The position numbers and the translations under genes are program-made. From NCBI GenBank assembly GCA_947073495.1, contig CAMTMX010000002.1, forward strand, positions 1-64,000: a DNA stretch of 64,000 bases, read 5' to 3'. Below, one piece after another: positions 25,445 through 38,587 of the stretch. The number at the start of each line of letters is the position of its first letter. Position 1 is the stretch's first letter. The notes below the pieces were generated by a model, which saw only the letters and a list, made by a program, of their open reading frames with translations, made no database searches and had not been told where the DNA came from. The DNA comes from an uncultured Porphyromonadaceae bacterium (GTDB taxonomy: Bacteria > Bacteroidota > Bacteroidia > Bacteroidales > Muribaculaceae).

Positions 25445-25861
25445 CTATTGCTGCTTGAAGCGGATTGCGATTTTCTTTCTGAGGAAATGGTCGAAGACAA
25501 GGAGGATGGCTGCAATAGGAGTAAGGATCGCAAGCATCCCGGCGCTTGATGTCCATGAATTTCCAATGCTTTTAACTACTTCTGCCGGCATGACATCAAC
25601 CGTTGCCTTGCTCACGGCAAGTGTGGCGGCTGTGGTCTGCAAGGTTTCATTGAAGATGTCTCCGCAATAATAGACTAATGTGAAGACTGCCACAATTGCT
25701 GCAACAGCATATCCGACTATAGCCCACCACATGTCTCTGCGTTTCCTGCGTCTTTCTTCCACCAGGATGCGGCTCATGACTTCAAATGAAAAGTCGAGAG
25801 GAAGCTGTCTGCTTCCGCCTCTCGATTCAAGAGCCTTATATATAGGTGATTGTCTATTCAT
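25445..25861 (-). CDS. Small membrane protein paired with the ECF sigma factor
   Basis: 138 residues: a cytoplasmic N-terminus of about 42 residues with a basic patch (EERRRKRRD), two membrane segments (about 44-66, WAIVGYAVAAIVAVFTLVYY, and about 106-127, MLAILTPIAAILLVFDHFL) and a short basic tail. Its start overlaps the end of the sigma gene by 8 bases, so the two are translationally coupled. Position and topology suggest an anti-sigma factor or sensor partner, though no zinc-binding anti-sigma motif is present. Family not recognised. Confidence 0.75.
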   Translation of the reverse strand: MNRQSPIYKALESRGGSRQLPLDFSFEVMSRILVEERRRKRRDMWWAIVGYAVAAIVAVFTLVYYCGDIFNETLQTTAATLAVSKATVDVMPAEVVKSIGNSWTSSAGMLAILTPIAAILLVFDHFLRKKIAIRFKQQ

Positions 25862-26408
25862 ATTTGTCGGATAATTTGTTGATTAACAAATATAATTTCT
25901 TTCTGGTTCGCATCAGGCGCACTTTGGCTGCCGATTCCCCGATATGCATCATGTCTGCAACTTCTTTAAGCGGCAGACCCTCAAAATAATGTAACGTGAT
26001 CAAGGCTCGTTCATCCACACTGAGGGATTCTATCGCTTCAGGAAGCGCTGCAAGACGGGGATTGTCTGACTCAAGGAAACTGTCTACCCGGGAATCCGAC
26101 AGATTGTTGAGGATTGCTTCGTCGAATGGTATCCCGTCAATGCGCCTGCGGCGTGTGTGGCTTACCGCTTCGTTGTATGCAATCCTGAACAGCCATGTGG
26201 AAAAAGAACTGCGGAAATCAAATTTAGATAGATTCCGGTAGGCTTTCACAAATACGTCTTGGGTTATCTCTTCCGCATCATCCTCAACGCTCACGATTTT
26301 CACAACCAGGGAAAACACCTGTTGAGAATATCGTTCCATCAGAGTGCGGTAGAATCCGGTATCTCCTTCAATTACCCGACGTATTATGTATGCATCATTA
26401 TTTTCCAC
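25854..26408 (-). CDS. ECF-type RNA polymerase sigma factor
   Basis: 184 residues with sigma region 2 (YSQQVFSLVVKIV, EDDAEEITQDVFVKAYRNL, FSTWLFRIAYNEAVSHTRR) and region 4 (LSVDERALITLHYFEGLPLKEVADMMHIGE then SAAKVRLMRTRKKL). It directs RNA polymerase to a small set of promoters. The ATG at 26408 fits the start of region 2 in the family. A promoter TGTAACC-16-CGTCTAA in front of it places the predicted first transcribed base at or within a base or two of the ATG, which would make the mRNA leaderless. The same promoter in mirror image faces the divergent gene, so the factor probably controls both itself and its neighbour. Confidence 0.93.
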   Translation of the reverse strand: MENNDAYIIRRVIEGDTGFYRTLMERYSQQVFSLVVKIVSVEDDAEEITQDVFVKAYRNLSKFDFRSSFSTWLFRIAYNEAVSHTRRRRIDGIPFDEAILNNLSDSRVDSFLESDNPRLAALPEAIESLSVDERALITLHYFEGLPLKEVADMMHIGESAAKVRLMRTRKKLYLLINKLSDKYE

Positions 26409-26414
26409 GTAAGA

Positions 26415-26444
26415 TTAGACGTGTAGGCTGCACTTGAGGTTACA
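26415..26444 (-). promoter_or_regulatory. ECF-type promoter of the sigma operon
   Basis: On the minus strand TGTAACC (26444-26438), 16 bases, CGTCTAA (26421-26415). The -10 block CGTC and a -35 block with AAC are typical of ECF promoters. The same two blocks with the same 16-base spacer face the other way at 26477-26506, which makes chance unlikely. Confidence 0.78.
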
Positions 26445-26476
26445 AAAATACAAAAAAAATTTTTTTGAAAAAAAGA

Positions 26477-26506
26477 TGTAACCGATCTTACATCAATATC
26501 GTCTAA
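26477..26506 (+). promoter_or_regulatory. ECF-type promoter of the DUF6249 gene
   Basis: TGTAACC (26477-26483), 16 bases, CGTCTAA (26500-26506), identical in both blocks and spacing to the minus-strand promoter of the sigma gene. The predicted start near 26513 leaves a leader of about 28 bases before the ATG at 26541. The -35 block also forms part of a small inverted repeat, GATGTAA/TTACATC. Confidence 0.78.
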
Positions 26507-26540
26507 AGAAACAGAAAAATCAAAATCAAAATTTAAAGAT

Positions 26541-26930
26541 ATGCACGAGTTAACACCGATTTTTGTGACAGGAATTATTTTCCTGACAGTTTACAAAGTT
26601 TTTGATCTTTTTGTCCGTCGCAAAGAGCGAATGGCATTGATCGAAAAAATCAATCCGGAAACGACAGGCAACATTGACCTTACCAAGCTTGGGGGAATTC
26701 TGAATCCTCCGTCCGACAACCGGTTTTCCGCCCTTAAGTGGGGATGTCTTGCCGTAGGTCTCGGAGTAGGGATGCTGATAGGTTTCTTTATCTATGTCAA
26801 TTGCCCGATGGCACAGCAGGAGTGGGGACTAAGGGAAATGATGTATGGCGCCCTGGTTCTGATAGGAGGTGGTCTTGGGCTGCTAAGCGCCTTCATCATC
26901 GAGATGAAGGTAAGAAAACCGAAAGATTAA
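26541..26930 (+). CDS. DUF6249-like membrane protein
   Basis: 129 residues with three membrane segments (about 5-24, 70-92 and 105-124) and a short charged loop (RRKERMALIEKINPE) after the first. It resembles small Bacteroidales membrane proteins annotated as DUF6249, which often neighbour ECF sigma genes. Function unknown; the mirrored ECF promoter suggests it belongs to the response controlled by the divergent sigma factor. Confidence 0.75.
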   Translation: MHELTPIFVTGIIFLTVYKVFDLFVRRKERMALIEKINPETTGNIDLTKLGGILNPPSDNRFSALKWGCLAVGLGVGMLIGFFIYVNCPMAQQEWGLREMMYGALVLIGGGLGLLSAFIIEMKVRKPKD

Positions 26931-26940
26931 AATTCACAAA

Positions 26941-26978
26941 AAATAAAGGAGCAATCTCTTGAGATTGCTCCTTTATTT
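26941..26978. terminator. Bidirectional terminator, 18-bp perfect stem
   Basis: AAATAAAGGAGCAATCTC (26941-26958) pairs perfectly with 26961-26978 across a 2-base loop, with A residues before and T residues after, so it can end transcription from both sides: the DUF6249 gene and the minus-strand glycosidase operon that stops at 26995. Confidence 0.92.
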
Positions 26979-26994
26979 TTTGTGTTACTCCGGG

Positions 26995-32003
<5,009 letters not shown>

Positions 32004-32061
32004 GTGGAGGTTTTGTCGGGCTTAAAGAGTTTTTTCAAAAAGATGAGGAGAGAGGAATAAT

Positions 32062-33030
32062 TTAATCAGCTAAAGAGATAGCATTTATTTCTGCAACGTG
32101 AGTAGACCACTTTCCATTGTATACGGCAGTGATTGTAAGCTTAAAAAATCTTGCCTGTTTGAATCCCGGGAAATAAGTCCGGAACTCTTCGGCGCCTCCG
32201 GCAGGCAATCCACTGAATGTCCCTGCGCTCTCCCAGGATTCTCTGTCAAGGCTTGTCTCCATAGTGATTTCTTGAGGCCATCCTTCACCATGATCTCTTG
32301 TAATGAACTGGAACCCTAACATTTTGACCTCTTCCCCCATGTCAACAATTATGTGGTGGGGAGGTTGGTCTTCGCCTCCTTTCCATTGGGTGTGCCAGAA
32401 TGTATTGTTTTTACCATCGAATGCGTGTATCGCATGACCGTTGTCGCTTCCTTCTCCACTTGTCTCTTCAGAAGAGACTTCCACAATTTCCCAGTTGCTT
32501 CTGTCAGCCAAAGGCATATTCCAGACATCTTCCGCACCGCTCAACAGATAATAGATGGTTTGCTGTTTATTGTCGCAATTCCCTCCTGAAACAGTTGAGA
32601 TTGTTATTGGAAGAAGATATGAGTCAAACGGGCGTAGTTTGCCTGAAGCTTCGACATTGAGTGTCAGGTCTTCTGATATGGAAGATCCTGACGGAATCGT
32701 TCCTTCTTTTGTGAGGGTGTAGCAATCGGCGGGAAGCAGGTTATATTTTGTGCCACAGTTTTCGTTATATTCCACCACTTTCTCCGGATTGACTTCGAGG
32801 GTGAACTTGACTTCTGAATCTACGTCCATACCTGATGCCGTGGCATAGTCGCTGCCTGTCACTGCCACATGAAATATCTCTGTTAGTGGCTCGCTGAGAT
32901 TAAAATTTCTGACTTGCAATGTTTTTGCCTCCGGAATATAGACCGGCACGCTATTGTTGTCGTCGCATCCGGTCGCTATTGCCAAGATGGCGAGAGAGGG
33001 GAGTATTAATAAATTTTTATATGGTCTCAT
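32062..33030 (-). CDS. DUF1735 and discoidin-domain surface lipoprotein
   Basis: 322 residues. Lipoprotein signal with the cysteine in AIATGCDDNNS, followed by acidic residues that favour surface display. Residues about 30-155 match the DUF1735 (BT_3987-like N-terminal) domain (VNPEKVVEYNENCGTKYNLL, KLRPFDSYLLPITI). Residues about 175-322 are a discoidin/F5-8C domain (HAFDGKNNTFWHTQWKGGED, ARFFKLTITAVYNGKWSTHV). Such proteins follow SusD in the SusE/F position and bind glycan at the surface. Thirty-one bases separate it from the SusD gene upstream. Confidence 0.9.
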   Translation of the reverse strand: MRPYKNLLILPSLAILAIATGCDDNNSVPVYIPEAKTLQVRNFNLSEPLTEIFHVAVTGSDYATASGMDVDSEVKFTLEVNPEKVVEYNENCGTKYNLLPADCYTLTKEGTIPSGSSISEDLTLNVEASGKLRPFDSYLLPITISTVSGGNCDNKQQTIYYLLSGAEDVWNMPLADRSNWEIVEVSSEETSGEGSDNGHAIHAFDGKNNTFWHTQWKGGEDQPPHHIIVDMGEEVKMLGFQFITRDHGEGWPQEITMETSLDRESWESAGTFSGLPAGGAEEFRTYFPGFKQARFFKLTITAVYNGKWSTHVAEINAISLAD

Positions 33031-33061
33031 AGTTGTTTATTAGTTAGTTTCATCCTTGAAA

Positions 33062-34807
33062 TCAATAACCCGGATTCTGTCCGTTAACCCAGTTGTCTTC
33101 TCCTCCGTTTTGTTGACGGATCACATGGTTTTTGTCGAGCACATACTGCGGAATGGGTTGATAATACATTCTGGGAAGGAATGTGCGTTGACACACTTCA
33201 TGATAGTTATATTCCAAAACTCCGTCGCCGTCCGTATCAGTGATCATCATTCCTCCTACCGGTCTGTTCATCACACCATCCTCGCCGTCACATATTTTCC
33301 AGCGTATTATGTCCCAATACCGTTTGTCTTCGAAGGCGAGTTCTATCCGTCGGTCGCGGCGTAGAACATCACGGAGCTGGTTAATTGTAATTCCGGATTT
33401 ATAGGTCTGGCGGATCGACGGCATATTGTCTCCTCTTGTCCGGACCATGTCAAGGTAATCGATCGCACCCTCTTTGTCTCCAGACTCAAGAAGAGCCTCC
33501 GCATACATGAGCAAGACGTCGGCATAACGGAAGAAGATATAATTTGCCATGCCGTTGCTCATTTGGAGATTGTCAGCTCCGTTTACAGATTCGTCAAGGG
33601 TTTTTCTTGTATAATAGCCTGTGTTTGTGACATCGCTCGATGAAGAAGTGTCAATTTCATTGGGGCTACCCACTCCCACTCGTGTGATAATCTCTTCACC
33701 TTGCCACATCGATCCGTCATAAAGAATGCTCTGATAGAAACGTTTCTCCCTGTTTTCGTATGGATGTTGCGGATCATAACCGGATGCCGGGTCAGTGATG
33801 GGCAGACCGTTTGACATGCAATAGTCATCTACGAGTTCTTGTGTAGGCTGCATGTTGCCCCAGCTTGACTGAATCCCTTTCACAAACACCGGACCAAACA
33901 GACCTTCCCTTCTGCCTCCGTTTTGTTTTGACATCTGGAAATCATATATCACTTCCGGGTTTCCGTTGGTTTCGGCTGTCCATAGGTCAAGGATAGAAGG
34001 CTGAAGACGGAACAGACCGAGGTCGATTATTTCCTTAAGTGTGGCAGCCGCCTTTTCCCATCTTGATCTGTCGGATGAGGGGTTGCGCAGTTCACTTGCG
34101 TGGAATAGTTCGATCCAGCCTTTTAGGGTCATTGCGGCGGGACGGGTCGCTTTCCCTCCTTCTGACCCTCCTCTCGAGAGAGGCAGGTCGGGAATGATTT
34201 CGCTCAATTCTTTATCCAGAAATTCAAACGTCTCGCGAGCGGTGGCTCTGGGGAAGAATATGTCGCTGTCGACATTGTTGTCGAGCACATCCGTGATGAT
34301 GGGGACTCCGCCATAAGCCATCCATAGATAATGGTAGAACCAGGCTCTCAGGAATCTTGCCTCGGCAATACGTTCGCGTTTGTAATCATCTGAAAAGTTT
34401 GATTCCGTCACTTTGTTTATAAAGAGGTTGCATGATCTGATCCTTTCATACTGTCCTTTGGCGTCGCTGTTGCTTGAGCGTCCCCATTTCCACATGTCCC
34501 AAGGGCCGCACAGCCAGCTTGTGGGGGAGAGAGCGGCGGTGTAGATAGTGGTGCGGGCATTCATCCACTCAGCTCCTACATAAGAATTGTCTGAATACTG
34601 GTCGAAACATTGTGTCTCGTTGTTCAGATGAGGAAACTGATTGTAGATATCGTTGAGGAACATATCGGCATTCTCTTCCGATGCCCATACGGTGGCGTCG
34701 CTAAACCTGTCTTTAGGTTCTATTTCCAGCCAATCCTGGCAAGAAGTGGTAGCCATTGCAATGAAAGTGGCTATGGCTATATTTTTAGTTAAAGATAATA
34801 TTTTCAT
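33062..34807 (-). CDS. SusD-like glycan-binding lipoprotein (second locus)
   Basis: 581 residues, lipoprotein signal (MATTSCQDWLEIEPKDRFSD). SusD landmarks: FLRAWFYHYLWMAYGGVPII, the TPR block, FFRYADVLLMYAEALLESGD, and RRDRRIELAFEDKRYWDIIRWK near the C-terminus. It is encoded 15 bases after the SusC gene and pairs with that transporter. Length is normal for the family. Confidence 0.97.
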   Translation of the reverse strand: MKILSLTKNIAIATFIAMATTSCQDWLEIEPKDRFSDATVWASEENADMFLNDIYNQFPHLNNETQCFDQYSDNSYVGAEWMNARTTIYTAALSPTSWLCGPWDMWKWGRSSNSDAKGQYERIRSCNLFINKVTESNFSDDYKRERIAEARFLRAWFYHYLWMAYGGVPIITDVLDNNVDSDIFFPRATARETFEFLDKELSEIIPDLPLSRGGSEGGKATRPAAMTLKGWIELFHASELRNPSSDRSRWEKAAATLKEIIDLGLFRLQPSILDLWTAETNGNPEVIYDFQMSKQNGGRREGLFGPVFVKGIQSSWGNMQPTQELVDDYCMSNGLPITDPASGYDPQHPYENREKRFYQSILYDGSMWQGEEIITRVGVGSPNEIDTSSSSDVTNTGYYTRKTLDESVNGADNLQMSNGMANYIFFRYADVLLMYAEALLESGDKEGAIDYLDMVRTRGDNMPSIRQTYKSGITINQLRDVLRRDRRIELAFEDKRYWDIIRWKICDGEDGVMNRPVGGMMITDTDGDGVLEYNYHEVCQRTFLPRMYYQPIPQYVLDKNHVIRQQNGGEDNWVNGQNPGY

Positions 34808-34822
34808 TTTGATGGATGTCTG

Positions 34823-37800
34823 TTAGAATGTTATGTTCAAGCCAAAAGCGTAGGTGGCTTGCTGGGTGTAGTATTTTCCATTTGCGGATCCTGCTTCCGG
34901 GTCTACGATCTCTTTCATGAACGGTGTCCATGTCCATAGGTTCTGACCTGACATATATACCCTAAGTCCTGAGATATGGAGGAAATCGAGAGCTTTCTGA
35001 GGGAGTGAATATCCGATTTCTATGCTTTTCAGACGCACATAAGAAGCGTTTCTAACCCACCAGGAAGATGGCTGCCTGTGGTTGTTGACGGTCACTTCGC
35101 TTGTGAGGCGAGGATATCTTGCATCTGTGTTTGCCGGGGTCCAGTGATCTTTGAACTGAAGTTTTGTAGCCGATCCGGAATCGAAGAAAGGCATTACCAG
35201 TGTCTCGCCGAGGGAAATATGGGTTCTTGCAGCCCCCTGGAATAGAGCGTCAAGGTCAAAGTTTTTCCATCTTACGCTGGGGGCGATGCCAAAGATGATT
35301 TCAGGGTTCCAGTTCGACAGACCGATCACAGTCTGGTCGTGTTCGTCGATTTTTCCGTCGGGAACCCCTTCCGGTCCTGATAGGTCTTCATATCTCAGGT
35401 CGCCCGGATAAACCTGTCCCCACGGTTGGGTTGCTATCCCGGCTTTTAGCGAACCGTCTGGATTGAAATCATCGTATGTGAAATATCCGATTGCATGGTA
35501 GCCGAACATTGTGCCGTCGGCACGTCCTGTGCGTCTGCGGTTGGGATTATTATAGGTGGCATCTGTCTCAAATATTTGATCAAGTGTGTTGTGTGCGTAT
35601 GTAAAGGTGCCTCTTGCCCCCACAAACCAGTCTTTATTTATTTGTTTGTTGAAAGTCAGAGTGAGGTCGATACCTTGATTGTGCATCTTGCCGGCATTCA
35701 CCTGCGACAAGGGTATGCCGTATTCTGCTGGTACAAGTGCGTTTGGAGCCATAAGCATGTTAGATCTTTTTTCATAGAAATAGTCTGCCTCAAGTCCCAA
35801 CATTCCGTTCAGTACTGAGAATTCCACACCCAAGTCAAATTTCTTTGCCTTCTCCCATGTGATGTTGGGGTTGCCCTGAAGATTTTCCCACATGCCCATC
35901 ACCGGGACTCCTCCGATATTTCCGGCGGTGCCGAAGCCATAATCGCTCATATATTGATAGGAACTTCCGGCAAGATTTCCTGATTCTCCGTAAGATGCAC
36001 GAAGTTTGAGCTTATCAATCCATTCGTATTTTTCCATGAAATTTTCTTCGCCGATGTTCCATCCCAAAGAGAAGGCTGGGAAGAATCCGAATCGCTTGCC
36101 CGGCGCGAAATAGTAGTGACCGTCATATCTGCCGGACACTTCCGCAAGATAACGGTTGTCGTAATTGTATGCAGCACGGAAGATGTAGCCGATCTGACGC
36201 TCTTTCCATGACGTGCCGCCGTTGCTTATGTCTGCGGGGTCGCTGCTGCCTGCGTTGATTTCGTCTACATTGATGCCGTAGTTGTTGCGTTTGGCATTCA
36301 TGTTCCAGCTGTTGCTCATTCTTGCTTCCACAACTGCCAGTGCGGAGACGTTGTGTGCGCCAAATGAGTTCTTATAATTTAACATGCCTTGGATTGTGGT
36401 GTTGACTCTTTCCGAGTATTCAAGAGACAGATTAGGCTTTTCTGGCCCTTGTTGTCCCTCAGTCCATTCATACGGGTCTTTTGATGCGTCGAGTGAATAG
36501 ACGGGAACGGGTGTCATATAATTTTTCTTTTTCCATCTGTATGGGTCATAGTTGACGACTCCCTGTATACTAAGTCCTTCGATGAAAGGAAGCTGTTGGG
36601 TGATGGAGAGGGAGGTGTTGAGTTGATCTGCCGGCTGATGGTTGTAGCCGCTGTGATATGCTTCTCCGATAAGGGAGTGTCCTACATACTGCCCCCATAA
36701 TCCGTTTGAATAATATATGGCAGAGACAGGCGGGGTGCGGTATGCCTGATACATTATGGTTCCTGCCGACACTCCGGGGAATACTGATTTTTCATGCCAT
36801 CCTCCGAGATTGAGAGTCACATTGGTGTATTTTGTTGCGTCGATGCTTAAATTTGCCTGAAGGTTTGCTCTCTGATAGTTGGTTGAACTCCACATACCTT
36901 CCTGATAGGCATATCCTAACGACACGTAATAACGGAATCTGTCGGAACCTCCGGATAATTGCACATTATGATTTGTCATAACGGAATTGCTTCTGATCAG
37001 GTCTCTGAGACCGTTGCTGTTTGGATAGCGGTCCGGGTCAGCGTCGGGCGCTCCTTCACATGTTTTGCGGAACATCTCGACGTCGTGTGCCGAATATGCA
37101 TAATAATTGGGATAGCCGGCGTTCATCGCGGCTTCATTTTTCATAAGGGCATATTCGTAAGAATTTACCTGGTCGGTAATTCTTGTCGGGTTTTGAAAAC
37201 CCACAAAACCGCTGTAGGAAAGTTTTGGCGCCCCTGTCTTACCTTTCTTTGTGGTCACGAGGATAACGCCGTTTGCGCCTGCCATGCCATAGGGTGCAAC
37301 GGCAGCGGCATCCTTCAATATAGAGATGTCTTCGATCATATTGGGATCGAGTTTGGAGAAATCTCTGGGAACTCCGTCTACAACCACAAGGGGAGATTGG
37401 TTGCCGAGAGTGGCAACACCGCGGATCCGCAGTGACGCCCCGTCACATCCCGGTTCTCCCGATCCTTGTTTCGCTATGACTCCGGCAACACGTCCTGCCA
37501 TGCTGTTGGAGATATTTGTGACCGGCTTCTGTGCGATAGCGTCTGTTTTCATGCTCGACACGGCGGAGGTGGAAGATAGTTTCTTCTGGGTGCCGTAGCC
37601 TACTACGACCACTTCATCCAGCGCTTTCATATCCTCTTTCATTACGATGGAGATGGGAGACTTGCCGTTGTAGTCTATAATGACCGGAATATGACCAATA
37701 AAAGAAAATTCGATCTTGTCTCCTTTGTCTGCCTTGATAGAAAAATTTCCATCTATATCGGTCACTGTAAAAATGTTTTTCCCGACTATCCTCACTGAAA

Positions 37801-37996
37801 CACCGGGAAGGGATTCCCCTGTTTTGTCGGTCACCACGCCGTTGGCTGTGGAGGTGTTTCGATTGTCTCGTTGAAAGGATGTCGTGTCGTTTGCATAAGC
37901 GGGGACACTCACTGTGCTTAAGAAGGCTGCCCCGAGAATCACTGCTTTTGATATGGCAGCAGGAATCGTTCGGGGGACTTTAGGTTTTTGTTTCAT
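34823..37996 (-). CDS. SusC-like TonB-dependent glycan transporter (second locus)
   Basis: 1057 residues. Signal peptide (residues about 1-35, ending VPAYAND), CarboxypepD_reg-like domain (ANGVVTDKTGESLPGVSVRI), TonB box region (LDEVVVVGYGTQKKLSSTSA), plug (ISILKDAAAVAPYGMAGANG), and a barrel that ends in TYAFGLNITF. It imports the oligosaccharides released by this locus. The ATG at 37996 follows a TAATTTTG -7 box (38087-38094) with a leader of about 85 bases, so it is the first gene of the operon susC-susD-DUF1735-GH29-GH2. Confidence 0.97.
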   Translation of the reverse strand: MKQKPKVPRTIPAAISKAVILGAAFLSTVSVPAYANDTTSFQRDNRNTSTANGVVTDKTGESLPGVSVRIVGKNIFTVTDIDGNFSIKADKGDKIEFSFIGHIPVIIDYNGKSPISIVMKEDMKALDEVVVVGYGTQKKLSSTSAVSSMKTDAIAQKPVTNISNSMAGRVAGVIAKQGSGEPGCDGASLRIRGVATLGNQSPLVVVDGVPRDFSKLDPNMIEDISILKDAAAVAPYGMAGANGVILVTTKKGKTGAPKLSYSGFVGFQNPTRITDQVNSYEYALMKNEAAMNAGYPNYYAYSAHDVEMFRKTCEGAPDADPDRYPNSNGLRDLIRSNSVMTNHNVQLSGGSDRFRYYVSLGYAYQEGMWSSTNYQRANLQANLSIDATKYTNVTLNLGGWHEKSVFPGVSAGTIMYQAYRTPPVSAIYYSNGLWGQYVGHSLIGEAYHSGYNHQPADQLNTSLSITQQLPFIEGLSIQGVVNYDPYRWKKKNYMTPVPVYSLDASKDPYEWTEGQQGPEKPNLSLEYSERVNTTIQGMLNYKNSFGAHNVSALAVVEARMSNSWNMNAKRNNYGINVDEINAGSSDPADISNGGTSWKERQIGYIFRAAYNYDNRYLAEVSGRYDGHYYFAPGKRFGFFPAFSLGWNIGEENFMEKYEWIDKLKLRASYGESGNLAGSSYQYMSDYGFGTAGNIGGVPVMGMWENLQGNPNITWEKAKKFDLGVEFSVLNGMLGLEADYFYEKRSNMLMAPNALVPAEYGIPLSQVNAGKMHNQGIDLTLTFNKQINKDWFVGARGTFTYAHNTLDQIFETDATYNNPNRRRTGRADGTMFGYHAIGYFTYDDFNPDGSLKAGIATQPWGQVYPGDLRYEDLSGPEGVPDGKIDEHDQTVIGLSNWNPEIIFGIAPSVRWKNFDLDALFQGAARTHISLGETLVMPFFDSGSATKLQFKDHWTPANTDARYPRLTSEVTVNNHRQPSSWWVRNASYVRLKSIEIGYSLPQKALDFLHISGLRVYMSGQNLWTWTPFMKEIVDPEAGSANGKYYTQQATYAFGLNITF

Positions 37997-38086
37997 GTTG
38001 TTGGATTTAATTTTTCATGAAGGTTAATTAAAAGTAATGATGGAATCAGATACTATCTATGGAGTTGTCCGGACAATATCATGCCG

Positions 38087-38094
38087 CAAAATTA
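38087..38094 (-). promoter_or_regulatory. -7 box of the second SusC operon
   Basis: TAATTTTG on the minus strand, an exact TAnnTTTG match. No good -33 TTTG is seen 20 bases upstream, which suggests dependence on an activator. Confidence 0.55.
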
Positions 38095-38183
38095 TGTCTG
38101 GAGGATTAATTCCCCGGTTAGTTACAGATTAATATCCCTTTTGTTAACCCAAGTTTTTTATTAATCCGGTATTGCCCGGTCCA

Positions 38184-38218
38184 GGAGCATTCTTCATATG
38201 TTATGAACAGTATGCTCC
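38184..38218. promoter_or_regulatory. Nested inverted repeat, candidate operator
   Basis: GGAGCAT (38184-38190) and ATGCTCC (38212-38218) enclose the perfect inverted repeat TTCATA-TGT-TATGAA (38193-38207). It lies about 90 bases upstream of the SusC -7 box and could be an operator for the SARP-like regulator; it could also simply form an RNA hairpin. Confidence 0.4.
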
Positions 38219-38247
38219 AATTGAGTTTTTCAAAGGATTAATAAATA

Positions 38248-38283
38248 AAAAATGGGGTTAATTTTAAAATTAACCCCATTTTT
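38248..38283. terminator. 36-base perfect palindrome, possible bidirectional terminator
   Basis: AAAAATGGGGTTAATTTT followed by its exact complement, with A residues on one side and T residues on the other. It looks like a terminator in both directions, although a stronger terminator already follows the regulator gene. It may insulate the SusC promoter from upstream transcription. Confidence 0.6.
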
Positions 38284-38510
38284 AACCTGTTGAATAATAC
38301 CTGATAATGTAATTTTGCAGGTGTATAATCGTTATTCAGTTTTTTCAAGTTTTTTGATAAAATGCCGTCAGGAATTATAAAAAGGTAAGGATCATAGGTA
38401 AAAAGGATTTTAGGTTGTTTATTTCATTATTTTTTTAGTGAATTATATAATTTTTGACAAAGATAAAAATTAATTAATAGGTTAAGTTGAATAAAAGACA
38501 GTTAGTTTAA

Positions 38511-38546
38511 AGAAGTATGGCAATCCGTGAGGATTGCCATACTTCT
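38511..38546. terminator. Terminator of the regulator gene
   Basis: AGAAGTATGGCAATCC (38511-38526) pairs perfectly with 38531-38546 over a GTGA loop. It starts 41 bases after the regulator stop codon on the minus strand; the stem is strong but the U run is short. Confidence 0.75.
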
Positions 38547-38587
38547 TAAGAGCGCGTCTTACATTCTCTTAAACAAATGCTTTAGCT

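Larger units (their letters stand above)
37997..38587. other. Structured regulatory spacer upstream of the second SusC gene
   Basis: 591 bases without a gene, rich in inverted repeats. From the SusC side: a -7 box at 38087, four GATTAAT words in either orientation (38104, 38127, 38160, 38236), a hairpin at 38184-38218, a 36-base perfect palindrome at 38248-38283, and the terminator of the regulator gene at 38511-38546. Between about 38290 and 38500 it is AT-rich with nothing I can name. Confidence 0.7.
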
